A DNA stretch of 35,862 nt from Desulfobulbus sp. GTDB taxonomy: Bacteria > Desulfobacterota > Desulfobulbia > Desulfobulbales > Desulfobulbaceae. The position numbers were made by a program, and so were the translations under genes. The stretch lies in assembly GCA_028684915.1 (NCBI GenBank), contig JAQUEZ010000052.1:1-35862 (forward strand), in the 5' to 3' direction. Positions 22,976 to 31,837 of this stretch are shown here, piece after piece (position 1 is the stretch's first letter; each line of letters begins with the position of its first letter). The notes below the pieces were generated by a model. The model worked only from the letters and a program-made list of their open reading frames with translations, made no database searches and was not told where the DNA came from.

Positions 22976-25900
22976 ATGAAAAAGACAATTTTTTCCTGCA
23001 TAGGGTGCATGGTCATTGTGCTGTGGTCCAGTTCAGCGTGGGCCTTAGCGATGGAATATTATACCTATGGCGGATTCGATCCTGTCATGCAGGCTTTCAA
23101 TCGTTTGGCATTGATATTCAGTGATGCCAACTATAATTATTTATTCACAGCATTTGTTGTGTATGGAGTTATTGGCGGCGCCATAGGGGGACTAAATGCT
23201 GCTGCAACTACTGGTAGGTTGCTCCAATTAGGATGGATCGTCAAGCTCATTGCCGGTGTCGTGGTGATGGCAGGATTGCTCTTTCCAAAGGGCAGTCTGA
23301 CTATCTACGATCCAGTTCTGAACAGATTTCAAACTCTCGGTAATATTCCAGATGGTATTGTCGCTATAGCCGGTACATTAAATCTTGTTGAACGCAGTAT
23401 TGTTGATGTTGTTGATACTGCTTCAATTACTTCAAAATATACTGATGCTGCAGGTGGCCTTGGTTATAAAATTGAAAAATCATTAAAAGACGCACATCCT
23501 CACGACAGTTACCTGAGATCGAGTTTGATCAGATATACAAAGGATTGTGTTTCTTTCGAGCTGATGCGTTCAGGTACGTCACTCACCCTGGACGGTATGC
23601 GTAATTCCACAACCGATCTCATAGCTGATTTGGCCCAAGGGAGTAATATGGCTGTTTATACAGTCTATTATGATGCTGCGGCACCTGAAGGTAGTGGGGA
23701 AACATGTGCAGCAGCATGGACAAGTTTACATGCTCAATTGATCAATACCAGCACCTATACTCCCGCCGTTTCAAAGCTATGCGGTGATTCTTTTTTCGAT
23801 CCATCCAATGCAGCGGAAATGGCGAGATGTAACTCTCTCGTAAGCAATACTTCCCAAGCTATGCTTGGTTCCGCAATATCTGCCGTTGATTTGATCAAAT
23901 ATAGGCAGGTGTCCGAGGTCCTCTACAACCTCTATTACCAAGACGATACTGAGTTGGCGACACTTTACGAAGCGAGTCGCAACCTGGTCGCCAGTGGGAT
24001 GGGGATGGGGATAACCATGAACGAGTGGATCCCTATCATCAAGGCGGTGTTGACCTCTGTCGTGGTGGGGTTGCTCCCCTTCCTGGCTTTGCTTTTTCCG
24101 ACGCCTTTGCTTGGCAAGGCATTGGGCACCATTCTCGGCTTTTTTGTGTTTCTGACCACCTGGGGCATTACCGATGCCGTGGTCCATGGGGCAGCTATTG
24201 ACTATGCCTACTATGCCTTCGAGGGCGCTCGGCAAACTACGGGCATGGGCGTGTATACCATGGGATCGCTCCCTTCAACGTCCAATGAGATTCTTGCGAT
24301 GTTTGGAGTCATTCGCGGAACGGGCATGATGCTGGCCGGGTTGATCTCCAGCATGCTGGTGAAATTTGGTGGTTCGATGCTCGCACATTTGGCGGGCAAC
24401 CTTTCCTCCCTGGTTCAAGGCGCTGGCGCCAAGGGTGGATCCTTGTTCACGCCGGAGGGCCGGGCCGATGCAATGCAACGGCAAAGCCGCGCGGCCGGGC
24501 TTCTGGATGCTATGCCTCAACATAAATTCGCTAATCTCGCCGGCGCGGAGGCCTGGGGGACGCACAACCAAGTCGGCAGGCATGATGCAGCGCAAAATTT
24601 TCGCAATTCTTTAATCGATAAAGGGGTGATGACTCGCGATGAGGGCATGAGGGACCTTGCGCGAAGCATGCAAGGCTCCAATATGACGGCGGTCACGTCG
24701 AAAGGGACTCTTAGCTCTGATGTGAATGGCAGAACTGGAGAGGCTGTTATGAATCGGGACGGTTTCATGACCTCTGACGGCCGATCAGGCTCCAGGACTA
24801 CAAATCAAGATGGCTTAGGGCACCAATCCTTTACTGGTGGAACAGGCGGGGGCTCGGGAACGTATGATCCGGTAAACGGTTATGTGCCGTATGAAATGAA
24901 AACGAAAGGTATGGGCGATCTTTCAAATTCTCTTCAAGGCATGGAGAGGAAAAATTACGCAACTATTCATTCCTGGGCTCAGTCAGAAGGTTTTTCCGAT
25001 GTTTGGAATATGGCTAAGCAAGCACAGTCTGGTGATAGTACTGCACGGGCTTGGATGGCTAATCATACAAGAAATCAGCATAATGCAATAAGTGAATCAC
25101 TTAATGATAGCTCCAGCAAGCTAAGTCAAATGACTACAAATGAGCGAGAGGCAGTAAATTCAGCTCTAAACATGGGTGGAACATTTTCTGTAGCCCCCCC
25201 TGGTGGAAAAGGAAAAGTCGCTGGTGCAGGCGCTAGTCTGGGTGCATCTGGCACAGAAACATTCACTTATGAGACTGGTGACGGGAAGACTCATAGTCTT
25301 ACTATGGGTCAATCTTCTGCTCAAGCGTTTACTGATGCGCTGAACATTGCGAATCAGAAAAGTGCATCAGACACCATAACAAATAGCAACATGAACCAAT
25401 TCCTCAGTGGAAGAAATGTACAGATTGGCGAAACTGATGTAATGTCGTTTGCTGGACAAGTTAATGAATTGCGACAAGCATCTTCATCGATAAAAATGAA
25501 TGGTGAGTTACCATATATCGCAGACCGTGCAAGTAGAGTATACGGTAGCACCAGTGAGGAAGCGCTCAATAGAACTCAGGATGATATATCAAAATTGGTG
25601 GCATCTGGGCCACGCGGACAGCAGAGTTTGACAAAAGATATCGAAGGATATTTTAAAAGAGAAAGTAGTTGGAATGGACTATCTGATGTTGATCCGACAG
25701 CCTATCAATCTGGTATCGGGAAGAATATGACACCAACTCAAGGTGTTGTCGATAATGCTACAAAAAATCCTGTTAGGACTGAGCCTTTGCATGTTCTTCC
25801 TGATGGCGGAAGAATTCTCGAAGAACATGGCGGGTTAACTGGAGAACAAATAAAATCAAGGTCAATTCAGCAAAACATTGATAATAAACAACAAATTATA

Positions 25901-26545
25901 AACCATCAAAACGGTAGTACGGATCATAGGATGGATACCGGGGAAAAGGAAGTCTTAGGAAAAGTATATGATAGGTCAATGCGGCCTGTTCATAGAACCG
26001 CTGAAGCCGCTGAAGAAATATACAATGCTGGACGTAAATTCATGTATCCAGCAGATTCTCCAAATTACAACCCATCCATGCCGGTGGATCAAAAAAAAAA
26101 CAATAATCCCTTGAGTCAATCAAACCACCATAATTTGGGGCCGTATGAAGATCACTCGAGTAAGGCCGATCCCGCTCTGTATGCGTATGCCCAGGAGAGC
26201 GCCAGGAGACATGGTGTAGATTTTGACCTGGTTAATCGACTTATTTCGGCTGAGTCACATTGGAATCCGAATGCGGTGTCACCGAAAAAGGCTGTGGGCT
26301 TAGGGCAGCTCATGCCGGATACTGCGGTGGATATGGGAGTAAATCGAAACGATCCAAAAGAGAATATCGACGGATCTATCAAGTACTTAAAACAACAGTT
26401 GGAAAAATATAATGGCGATCCGGTTTTGGCGTTCGCGGCCTATAATGCCGGCCCAGGCAGAGTAGATAAAGCTGGCGGTAGAGTGCCGAATATCCACCAA
26501 ACTAAAGAGTATGTGGAGAGAACAACAGGACTGCCTCAGTCCTGA
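22976..26545 (+). CDS. traG: TraG mating-pair protein with C-terminal lytic transglycosylase domain
   Basis: This 1189-residue protein has three parts. The N-terminal ~460 residues are TraG-like, beginning AMEYYTYGGFDPVMQAFNRLALIFSD and including several membrane helices (FTAFVVYGVIGGAIGGL, SVVVGLLPFLALLFP, TILGFFVFLTTWGI and GMMLAGLISSMLV). A long Gly/Ser/Asn/Gln-rich periplasmic region follows. The last ~120 residues form an SLT domain (YAQESARRHGVDFDLVNRLISAESHWNPNAVSPKKAVGLGQLMP and AAYNAGPGRV), with catalytic Glu in SAESHWNP. F TraG (938 residues) lacks this. The ATG is predicted 28 nt after traH. It is the last gene of the operon, and a hairpin follows at 26556. Confidence 0.92.
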   Translation: MKKTIFSCIGCMVIVLWSSSAWALAMEYYTYGGFDPVMQAFNRLALIFSDANYNYLFTAFVVYGVIGGAIGGLNAAATTGRLLQLGWIVKLIAGVVVMAGLLFPKGSLTIYDPVLNRFQTLGNIPDGIVAIAGTLNLVERSIVDVVDTASITSKYTDAAGGLGYKIEKSLKDAHPHDSYLRSSLIRYTKDCVSFELMRSGTSLTLDGMRNSTTDLIADLAQGSNMAVYTVYYDAAAPEGSGETCAAAWTSLHAQLINTSTYTPAVSKLCGDSFFDPSNAAEMARCNSLVSNTSQAMLGSAISAVDLIKYRQVSEVLYNLYYQDDTELATLYEASRNLVASGMGMGITMNEWIPIIKAVLTSVVVGLLPFLALLFPTPLLGKALGTILGFFVFLTTWGITDAVVHGAAIDYAYYAFEGARQTTGMGVYTMGSLPSTSNEILAMFGVIRGTGMMLAGLISSMLVKFGGSMLAHLAGNLSSLVQGAGAKGGSLFTPEGRADAMQRQSRAAGLLDAMPQHKFANLAGAEAWGTHNQVGRHDAAQNFRNSLIDKGVMTRDEGMRDLARSMQGSNMTAVTSKGTLSSDVNGRTGEAVMNRDGFMTSDGRSGSRTTNQDGLGHQSFTGGTGGGSGTYDPVNGYVPYEMKTKGMGDLSNSLQGMERKNYATIHSWAQSEGFSDVWNMAKQAQSGDSTARAWMANHTRNQHNAISESLNDSSSKLSQMTTNEREAVNSALNMGGTFSVAPPGGKGKVAGAGASLGASGTETFTYETGDGKTHSLTMGQSSAQAFTDALNIANQKSASDTITNSNMNQFLSGRNVQIGETDVMSFAGQVNELRQASSSIKMNGELPYIADRASRVYGSTSEEALNRTQDDISKLVASGPRGQQSLTKDIEGYFKRESSWNGLSDVDPTAYQSGIGKNMTPTQGVVDNATKNPVRTEPLHVLPDGGRILEEHGGLTGEQIKSRSIQQNIDNKQQIINHQNGSTDHRMDTGEKEVLGKVYDRSMRPVHRTAEAAEEIYNAGRKFMYPADSPNYNPSMPVDQKKNNNPLSQSNHHNLGPYEDHSSKADPALYAYAQESARRHGVDFDLVNRLISAESHWNPNAVSPKKAVGLGQLMPDTAVDMGVNRNDPKENIDGSIKYLKQQLEKYNGDPVLAFAAYNAGPGRVDKAGGRVPNIHQTKEYVERTTGLPQS

Positions 26546-26555
26546 AAAAAGAAAA

Positions 26556-26585
26556 CCCCTGCTTATTCGCGAGGCTAAGCAGGGG
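26556..26585. terminator. Bidirectional terminator between traG and the minus-strand small gene
   Basis: CCCCTGCTTA (26556-26565) pairs perfectly with TAAGCAGGGG (26576-26585) around a 10-nt loop. On the minus strand it is followed by TTTTCTTTTTTC, a proper rho-independent tail for the gene at 26886-26602. On the plus strand it follows the traG stop by 10 nt and may also end that transcript. Confidence 0.85.
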
Positions 26586-26601
26586 CCAAGGCGGGGCGGG
26601 G

Positions 26602-26886
26602 TTACATCTTAAATTGATCCCTGTAGAACTCCGTCATCGGGTGACCGGAATTGCTTACTGCCGTGATGGAATCGTCACACATGGACCATCCTCCACTGGA
26701 GGATTCATGATTAAACCCATTACCGCCATGAGGATCAGCGTTCAAATACTGCGCCTGGCTTCTCTGGAAGAAGATGGCATCAACGCAGGAGGTTGCCAGA
26801 GAAAGCATGTTCAGGAATGGGATCGTCCAGGACGGGAGCTGATTCGTTTCAAAAACAAATTCTGGATTGGTGGCAGTTGCACTCAT
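26602..26886 (-). CDS. Small hypothetical protein on the opposite strand to the transfer operon
   Basis: This 94-residue product is not recognised. It has no signal peptide; the middle is moderately hydrophobic (WTIPFLNMLSLATSCVDAIFF) and the end is polar and Gly/Asn/Ser-rich (ADPHGGNGFNHESSSGG). GAGG lies 8 nt before ATG 26886, and an excellent terminator follows its stop. Together these make the minus-strand gene more credible than the overlapping plus-strand frame (26614-26907), which lacks a start signal. It sits between traG and the HU-like gene. Possibilities such as entry exclusion or a transfer regulator rest on position alone. Confidence 0.7.
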   Translation of the reverse strand: MSATATNPEFVFETNQLPSWTIPFLNMLSLATSCVDAIFFQRSQAQYLNADPHGGNGFNHESSSGGWSMCDDSITAVSNSGHPMTEFYRDQFKM

Positions 26887-27151
26887 GGTTGGCACCTCAT
26901 TGATTAACAGCTTTCTAGGTCAGCAACCTTTATCAAATTCGATTCAGGCAAAAACAAAAAAGGTATCGATAGTGAAAATTATTATTAAAAATTGTGATCC
27001 TGGCCCAAAAATTCGCTGTTAAGCCAGGTGTCCGGCGAAAAAAACACTTCGTATAGAAAGTTAGTACATTATCGAAAAAAATCAAGTGGAGATTTTTTGG
27101 GTTGCGGTAGGAATACCGAGAGCTTCGATCAGCAGAAAGTTGGAGGGTATC

Positions 27152-27439
27152 GTGACAAAAGCGGAATTGATTGCAGAGATGACAAAAGATGACCTGATTT
27201 CCAAAGAAGGCGCGAGATCAATTGTTCATTATTTTATGGAAATTGTTACTGACAGGCTCAGCGCCGGGGAAAAGGTTACTATAAACGGTTTCGGAACATT
27301 TTTAAATATTGCTACAGGCGATAGAAATCGAAGAAATCCTAAAAATGGTGAAACTGTTTTTGTTCCTGGGTATAATACAATCTCATTCCGCGCTGGAAAA
27401 CATTTGAAAAATCAATTAAGCAAAGAGGAGAACAAATGA
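27152..27439 (+). CDS. HU/IHF-family nucleoid protein
   Basis: This 95-residue DNA-bending protein matches the HU/IHF family (TKAELIAEMTKDDLISKEGARSIVHYFMEIVTDRLSAGEKVTINGFGTF, then RNRRNPKNGETVFVPGYNTISFRAGKHLK). The RNRRNPKNGE arm includes the proline that intercalates into DNA. GTG 27152 is chosen, with GGAGGG a few bases upstream; the frame is open further upstream to 27086, but residues before 27152 do not match the family. Its stop overlaps the next gene by 4 bp. It could shape oriV/oriT complexes or the relaxosome. Confidence 0.92.
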   Translation: MTKAELIAEMTKDDLISKEGARSIVHYFMEIVTDRLSAGEKVTINGFGTFLNIATGDRNRRNPKNGETVFVPGYNTISFRAGKHLKNQLSKEENK

Positions 27440-28122
27440 TATCCGCTAAGCAAATCCTGCTCATTATTTTACTTGTTCAAGCTCCATTGGTTGCAAATGC
27501 GACAATGTATGCCTATATCGATGCTGATGGAAAAAGACATTTCATGGAAATCAATTCAAATAACGATCATCTAAAAGCATTGGCAACAAAAATCAAATGG
27601 ACCCCGCCGAGGAAAAAATACAATAATTATTCAGCTTACAGTTCCATTAAACTCAACTCAAAAGCGGTTATATCTCCTGGCAACCTTGATATGTTCGTCA
27701 ATTCTGCGGCGGAAGCTCATAAGGTGGATCCATTGCTCGTCAAAGCTGTGATAAAAGCTGAGTCCAATTTTGACCCAACGGCTGTATCGCCGAAGGGAGC
27801 CCAAGGCCTCATGCAGCTCATGCCGGGGACCGCTCGGGACATGGCTGTGGTTGATGCTTTTGACCCGCAGCAAAATATTGCCGGTGGGACCAAATACCTC
27901 GGGCAAATGATCTCCACCTACAATGGTGACATTATTCTCGGCCTTGCGGCCTATAATGCCGGCCCTGGCCGTGTGACCCAAACCGGCATGACCAAGTATA
28001 TACCGGAGACGCAATTGTACGTTGCCAAAGTAATCGACAATTATCGGCAATTGAGACAACAGAATATCGCTCAGCAATTGGGTAATGCCCAAATTGACAA
28101 TAAAAAATCACAGAATAATTAA
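27436..28122 (+). CDS. VirB1-like lytic transglycosylase
   Basis: This 228-residue periplasmic enzyme has a signal peptide (ILLIILLVQAPLVANA) and a short N-terminal domain (MYAYIDADGKRHF, DUF4124-like). Its SLT domain of ~115 residues contains AVIKAESNFDPTAVSPKGAQGLMQLMPGTA, with catalytic Glu in AESNF, and LAAYNAGPGRV. Such enzymes locally open peptidoglycan for the secretion channel. The ATG overlaps the HU stop (ATGA), with AGGAG upstream. A homologous SLT domain is fused to TraG in the same window; whether the two are redundant is unknown. Confidence 0.92.
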   Translation: MISAKQILLIILLVQAPLVANATMYAYIDADGKRHFMEINSNNDHLKALATKIKWTPPRKKYNNYSAYSSIKLNSKAVISPGNLDMFVNSAAEAHKVDPLLVKAVIKAESNFDPTAVSPKGAQGLMQLMPGTARDMAVVDAFDPQQNIAGGTKYLGQMISTYNGDIILGLAAYNAGPGRVTQTGMTKYIPETQLYVAKVIDNYRQLRQQNIAQQLGNAQIDNKKSQNN

Positions 28123-28131
28123 GGAGATGAA

Positions 28132-28443
28132 ATGAAAGTATCGAAAAAGGCGATAGTAACCTTTGTTGCAATAACAGCATTGTCATTCGCTTTTGTATCC
28201 AAAAGTTTTGGCAATATGGGTGAGAGCGGCGAAATGACATGCCAAATAGGCAGCAATTACCTTAATAAATACAAAAATCGGACAATTGGCATTGCTTACG
28301 GAGGGGATTTGATGCAGGTTCAGGCTGATGTTGCGCCAGGATCGTGCTGGGCATACGTTACTGTTGTTGAAAGCAAAAATAATAAAGACATCATCGGAAA
28401 GAAAATCCTGATCAATGTTTCCAACATTGGCTTCATGTTTTAA
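28132..28443 (+). CDS. Small exported protein, hypothetical
   Basis: This 103-residue protein has a signal peptide (KKAIVTFVAITALSFAFVS) and a mature part with two cysteines (EMTCQIGSNYL and GSCWAYVTVVES) that could pair. AAGGAG lies 6 nt before the ATG. The sequence is not recognised; its location just after the transglycosylase suggests a periplasmic accessory of the transfer apparatus. A rho-independent terminator follows it. Confidence 0.75.
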   Translation: MKVSKKAIVTFVAITALSFAFVSKSFGNMGESGEMTCQIGSNYLNKYKNRTIGIAYGGDLMQVQADVAPGSCWAYVTVVESKNNKDIIGKKILINVSNIGFMF

Positions 28444-28490
28444 CGAAGCAAAGAAGTCTGGTTGTCAAACTGCACATAATCATAATTAAC

Positions 28491-28512
28491 AAGGGGCTTA
28501 GCGCCCCTTTTT
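28491..28512 (+). terminator. Rho-independent terminator after the small exported protein gene
   Basis: AAGGGGC (28491-28497) and GCCCCTT (28503-28509) form a 7-bp stem with a 5-nt loop, followed by a run of five Ts (28508-28512). It lies only 10 bp before the next start codon, so the downstream genes must be read by read-through or from a promoter that I cannot place; it may act as an attenuator. Confidence 0.85.
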
Positions 28513-28521
28513 GAATCAGCT

Positions 28522-29142
28522 ATGAAAATAAACAGCAAGCGTTTTTTTGGTTTTATGATTCTCGGGATAGCCATACTCAATCTGCTCAATCCCTTAATAT
28601 CAAGAGCCAAAAACAACTATATCGACAAATTGTGGCAAAATATCGCACCGAACCAATTTGTCGCCGTGCCGGCTAAAGGAAAAATCGAGGTCGCGTTTTC
28701 CCCGGACGAGGGCGGTGAGGAATTAATACTGAAAACCATAGATTCCGCTCGGGCCGAGATCCGGATGCTCGCCTATTCTTTCACGTCGGCTCCGGTTGTA
28801 GATGCACTGGTTCGTGCAAAAAAGCGAGGCGTGGATGTGGCGCTGGTGGCGGATTCGAGTAATGCAGCCGGCAAAAGCAAGGGCCGGGCTGCGTTGTCCA
28901 CCCTGGTTAACGCTGGCTGTGACGTGCGGGTAATCAGCGTTTACCCGATCCATCACGACAAAGTGATCGTGGTCGACCAGGAAACGGTCGAGCTGGGCAG
29001 TTTCAATTACTCAGCAGCAGCAGCTCACCGGAACTCTGAAAACGTGTTTGTGAATTGGCAGAACCCGGAACTGGCACAGGCTTATCTTCGTCACTTTGAT
29101 CGCAATCAAAGGCAATCTGAAGTTTATCGAACTGATTATTGA
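28522..29142 (+). CDS. Exported/membrane-anchored PLD-family nuclease
   Basis: This 206-residue protein has an N-terminal hydrophobic segment (FFGFMILGIAILNLLNPLI). It also has one HKD motif: HHDKVIVVDQETVELGSFNYSAAA, with His-x-Lys-(x)4-Asp. Single-motif PLD proteins of this size (the Nuc family, as in pKM101) dimerise and degrade DNA or phosphodiesters outside the cytoplasm. The ribosome-binding site is unclear: the terminator hairpin occupies the upstream region, and no Shine-Dalgarno lies in the 10 bp between it and the ATG. A function in degrading DNA in the periplasm is family-based inference. Confidence 0.88.
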   Translation: MKINSKRFFGFMILGIAILNLLNPLISRAKNNYIDKLWQNIAPNQFVAVPAKGKIEVAFSPDEGGEELILKTIDSARAEIRMLAYSFTSAPVVDALVRAKKRGVDVALVADSSNAAGKSKGRAALSTLVNAGCDVRVISVYPIHHDKVIVVDQETVELGSFNYSAAAAHRNSENVFVNWQNPELAQAYLRHFDRNQRQSEVYRTDY

Positions 29143-29145
29143 TAA

Positions 29146-29634
29146 ATGAACGAGATATTTTTTCGATCTTATACCGTTGCGTACAAGATTAAACGCTACA
29201 TTAGATTATGGAGAGACGCTCTGCGCAATGCCTGGGTGACAGTTCATTTATCTGAAAAATATGATGAATTATTCTTTCAAGAGCATGTAAAAGAGAGGAG
29301 TAATAAAATACCTAAGCAATATCGGCATTTATTAAACACGATTGATTACTACCTATTCTTGATAAAATATAGCAATAGTCAACTCCTAACTCGCAAAATT
29401 TGTATAAGTAAACGCGAATATCAATTATCAGATCAACAACTTCTCGCCTTAATATCATACTGCGAGAGTGAATTAGTTAATTTGGCACAAAAAATAAATT
29501 TAGTTGATGAAATAGATGATACCTACAGGATAAAAATTTCCAACTGTCAAAAGATGGCTGAAAGTATTAGGCGGGTTATTTCTGTTAAATCAAATTTTTT
29601 TGAATCACAATCAGATTCAGAAAGCTCAAATTAA
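29146..29634 (+). CDS. Hypothetical protein between nuclease and topoisomerase genes
   Basis: This 162-residue protein is soluble, helical and charged (KIKRYIRLWRDALRNAWVTVHLSEKYDELFF, RHLLNTIDYYLFLIKY, DQQLLALISYCESELVNLAQKI). No motif is recognised. The ATG lies 3 nt after the PLD gene stop with no visible ribosome-binding site, so translation is probably coupled. The topoisomerase gene follows by 17 bp. Confidence 0.68.
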   Translation: MNEIFFRSYTVAYKIKRYIRLWRDALRNAWVTVHLSEKYDELFFQEHVKERSNKIPKQYRHLLNTIDYYLFLIKYSNSQLLTRKICISKREYQLSDQQLLALISYCESELVNLAQKINLVDEIDDTYRIKISNCQKMAESIRRVISVKSNFFESQSDSESSN

Positions 29635-29651
29635 AAGTATAGGGTGAAATA

Positions 29652-31832
29652 ATGGACTTAGTTATCGTTGAATCTCCCGGCAAAGTCAAAAAAATTCAAG
29701 GATTTCTGGGGCCGGGGTACAAGGTCATGGCGAGCGTTGGCCATGTTCGCGATTTACCTGTTAACGAAATGGGAATTGAGCCGCCAAATTTCATGCCTCG
29801 GTACGAGCCAACTGAACGCGGGAGAGAGGTCCTAGCACGGCTCGGCGAAGCTGTTAAACTGTGCGATACCGTATACTTAGCTACGGATAAGGATCGAGAA
29901 GGCGAAAGTATTAGTTGGCACTTAGCTGATTCGTTGCGGCTAAAAAAACCCCGGCGCATCACCTACACCGAGATCACAGAAAAAGCGGTTAAAGAGGCCA
30001 TACAATCTCCTCGAAATATCAATGGCGCCTTGGTCGCTGCCCAAGAATGCCGCCGCGTGTTGGACCGTTTATTCGGGTACACAGTTTCCCCTGCAGTAAC
30101 CAATTACCTAGGGCAAAAATTGTCTGCTGGCAGGGTTCAATCGCCTGCTGTCCGACTGGTGGTTGATCGCGAGAAGGAAATCCGCAATTTCAAATCGACC
30201 ACTCATTACGGCGTCGAGCTGATTTTTGCGGGCGATAGGGAAAAAGACACCTGGAAGGCGATTTGGCTACCAAAAGAAGGCTGGATTGAACAGGGGGCTG
30301 AATACCTCCTGGACAAGAAGGTTGCGGAAGGAGTGGCCACGATCCGGAGCATCACGATCCTTGAGTGCAAAAATAGCGAGAGCAAAACTGCTCCCCCACC
30401 TCCCTTTATCACCAGCACTCTTCAACAAGCGGCTTCGAGTGCGCTCAAAATGAATCCCAAAACGACGATGGCAGTCGCGCAAAAACTCTATGAGGCCGGG
30501 TTGATCACCTACATGCGTACTGATGCGCCAGTGCTTTCAGGAGAAGCGGAAGCCGAGATCCGCGCCTGGGCAGTTGAGCATGGATTCGCAGTGCCGGCCG
30601 CGCCAAGAAAATGGAAAAGCAAAGCTGATGCGCAGGAAGCTCATGAGGCGATCCGGCCGACGCACATTAAACAGGAGCACGGCGGCGAGACTGAGCAAGA
30701 GCAGGCACTTTACCAGTTGATCAGGTTGCGGACCATTGCCAGTCAGTTGGAAGATGCTCGATATGCGGTTCGTGTCGCCAGACTGACGGGCAGTGTAGGC
30801 GGGAGAATAGCGGCGTTTGAGGCAAAAGGCAAGACCATGACGTTCCCTGGCTGGAAGGCCCTGGTTGCTACCGATCAGACAGAGGAAGCGAGCGAGCCCG
30901 AGGCGGATAACCCTGTTCCAGCCCTGGCGCCAAACGACCAGCTCACCGCAACCAATAGCAAAATGCTGACCAAAAAGACAAAACCACCGGCGCGATTCTC
31001 CGAGGCCTTGCTCATCAGGGAGTTAGAACGGCGCGGAATCGGCAGGCCCAGTACTTATGCCGCAATCCTAGAAAATGTGCTCAAACGGGCGTACCTCAAA
31101 ATCGAAAAAAGGCAGCTGCTCCCCACTCCCCTTGGCGAACAGGTCATTGATGCCCTGGTCAACCGATTTGGCTTTCTGGAGTATTCCTATACCAAACAGA
31201 TGGAGGATGCCCTCGATCTGATTGCCACCGGCAAGGCCGGGTATCGGGACGTTGTGCAATCCGCATACGAACAGCTCGATGTCGATGTGACCACATTTAT
31301 CCGAGAGGGGCAGGGGAAGGGATTTTTTACCTGCGCGGCCTGCGGGAAACCGCTGCGTCATTACCAGAAAAGCGATACGGCCAAAAAGAAGGGCTATAAT
31401 TTTTGGTCCTGCCTGGGATATCCCGATTGTAAGGCGACATACGCTGACAATAATGGGAAACCTGGAGCATTGCAGGAAAAAAAAGAGCCTATAGCGCATT
31501 CAGAATTTAATTGCACTGAATGCGGAAAACCGTTGATCCATCGAAAAGGGACCGGTGAAAAGGGCGAGTATAGCTTTTTTGGATGCTCAGGTTATCCAAA
31601 ATGTACGGCCTCTTTTGCCGACAATAATGGCATTCCAGGTGAATTGAAGGTTAAAATAACGCCAGAGCATTCTAAATTCAAATGTCCGCAATGTAAAAAA
31701 CCGCTGATTCACCGAAAAGGGACCAGTGAAAAAGGTCCGTATAGCTTTTTTGGATGCTCAGGTTATCCAAAATGCAAAAAAACATACCAAGAGGTCGGCG
31801 GAAAACCAAACTTTGAAACTAAAAAAGGATAA
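29652..31832 (+). CDS. topA: Type IA DNA topoisomerase (TopA-like)
   Basis: This 726-residue enzyme removes negative supercoils. The TOPRIM domain has the catalytic acid in VESPGKV (Glu7) and the metal triad YLATDKDREGE (75-85). The active-site tyrosine is Y287 in LITYMRTDAP, where TopA proteins usually have TDS. Three Cys4-type zinc ribbons form the C-terminus (CAACGKPL...CLGYPDC, CTECGKPL...CSGYPKC, CPQCKKPL...CSGYPKC), the last two nearly identical and perhaps duplicated. AGGGTG precedes the ATG. Plasmid topoisomerases (for example RP4 TraE) aid replication or transfer; here the zinc-ribbon tail fits TopA rather than TopB. Confidence 0.95.
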   Translation: MDLVIVESPGKVKKIQGFLGPGYKVMASVGHVRDLPVNEMGIEPPNFMPRYEPTERGREVLARLGEAVKLCDTVYLATDKDREGESISWHLADSLRLKKPRRITYTEITEKAVKEAIQSPRNINGALVAAQECRRVLDRLFGYTVSPAVTNYLGQKLSAGRVQSPAVRLVVDREKEIRNFKSTTHYGVELIFAGDREKDTWKAIWLPKEGWIEQGAEYLLDKKVAEGVATIRSITILECKNSESKTAPPPPFITSTLQQAASSALKMNPKTTMAVAQKLYEAGLITYMRTDAPVLSGEAEAEIRAWAVEHGFAVPAAPRKWKSKADAQEAHEAIRPTHIKQEHGGETEQEQALYQLIRLRTIASQLEDARYAVRVARLTGSVGGRIAAFEAKGKTMTFPGWKALVATDQTEEASEPEADNPVPALAPNDQLTATNSKMLTKKTKPPARFSEALLIRELERRGIGRPSTYAAILENVLKRAYLKIEKRQLLPTPLGEQVIDALVNRFGFLEYSYTKQMEDALDLIATGKAGYRDVVQSAYEQLDVDVTTFIREGQGKGFFTCAACGKPLRHYQKSDTAKKKGYNFWSCLGYPDCKATYADNNGKPGALQEKKEPIAHSEFNCTECGKPLIHRKGTGEKGEYSFFGCSGYPKCTASFADNNGIPGELKVKITPEHSKFKCPQCKKPLIHRKGTSEKGPYSFFGCSGYPKCKKTYQEVGGKPNFETKKG

Positions 31833-31837
31833 TTGCC

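Noticed and set aside
26614..26907. Plus-strand 97-codon frame opposite the small minus-strand gene
   Set aside because: It lacks an ATG with ribosome-binding site and is read into a terminator-bounded minus-strand gene that has better support.
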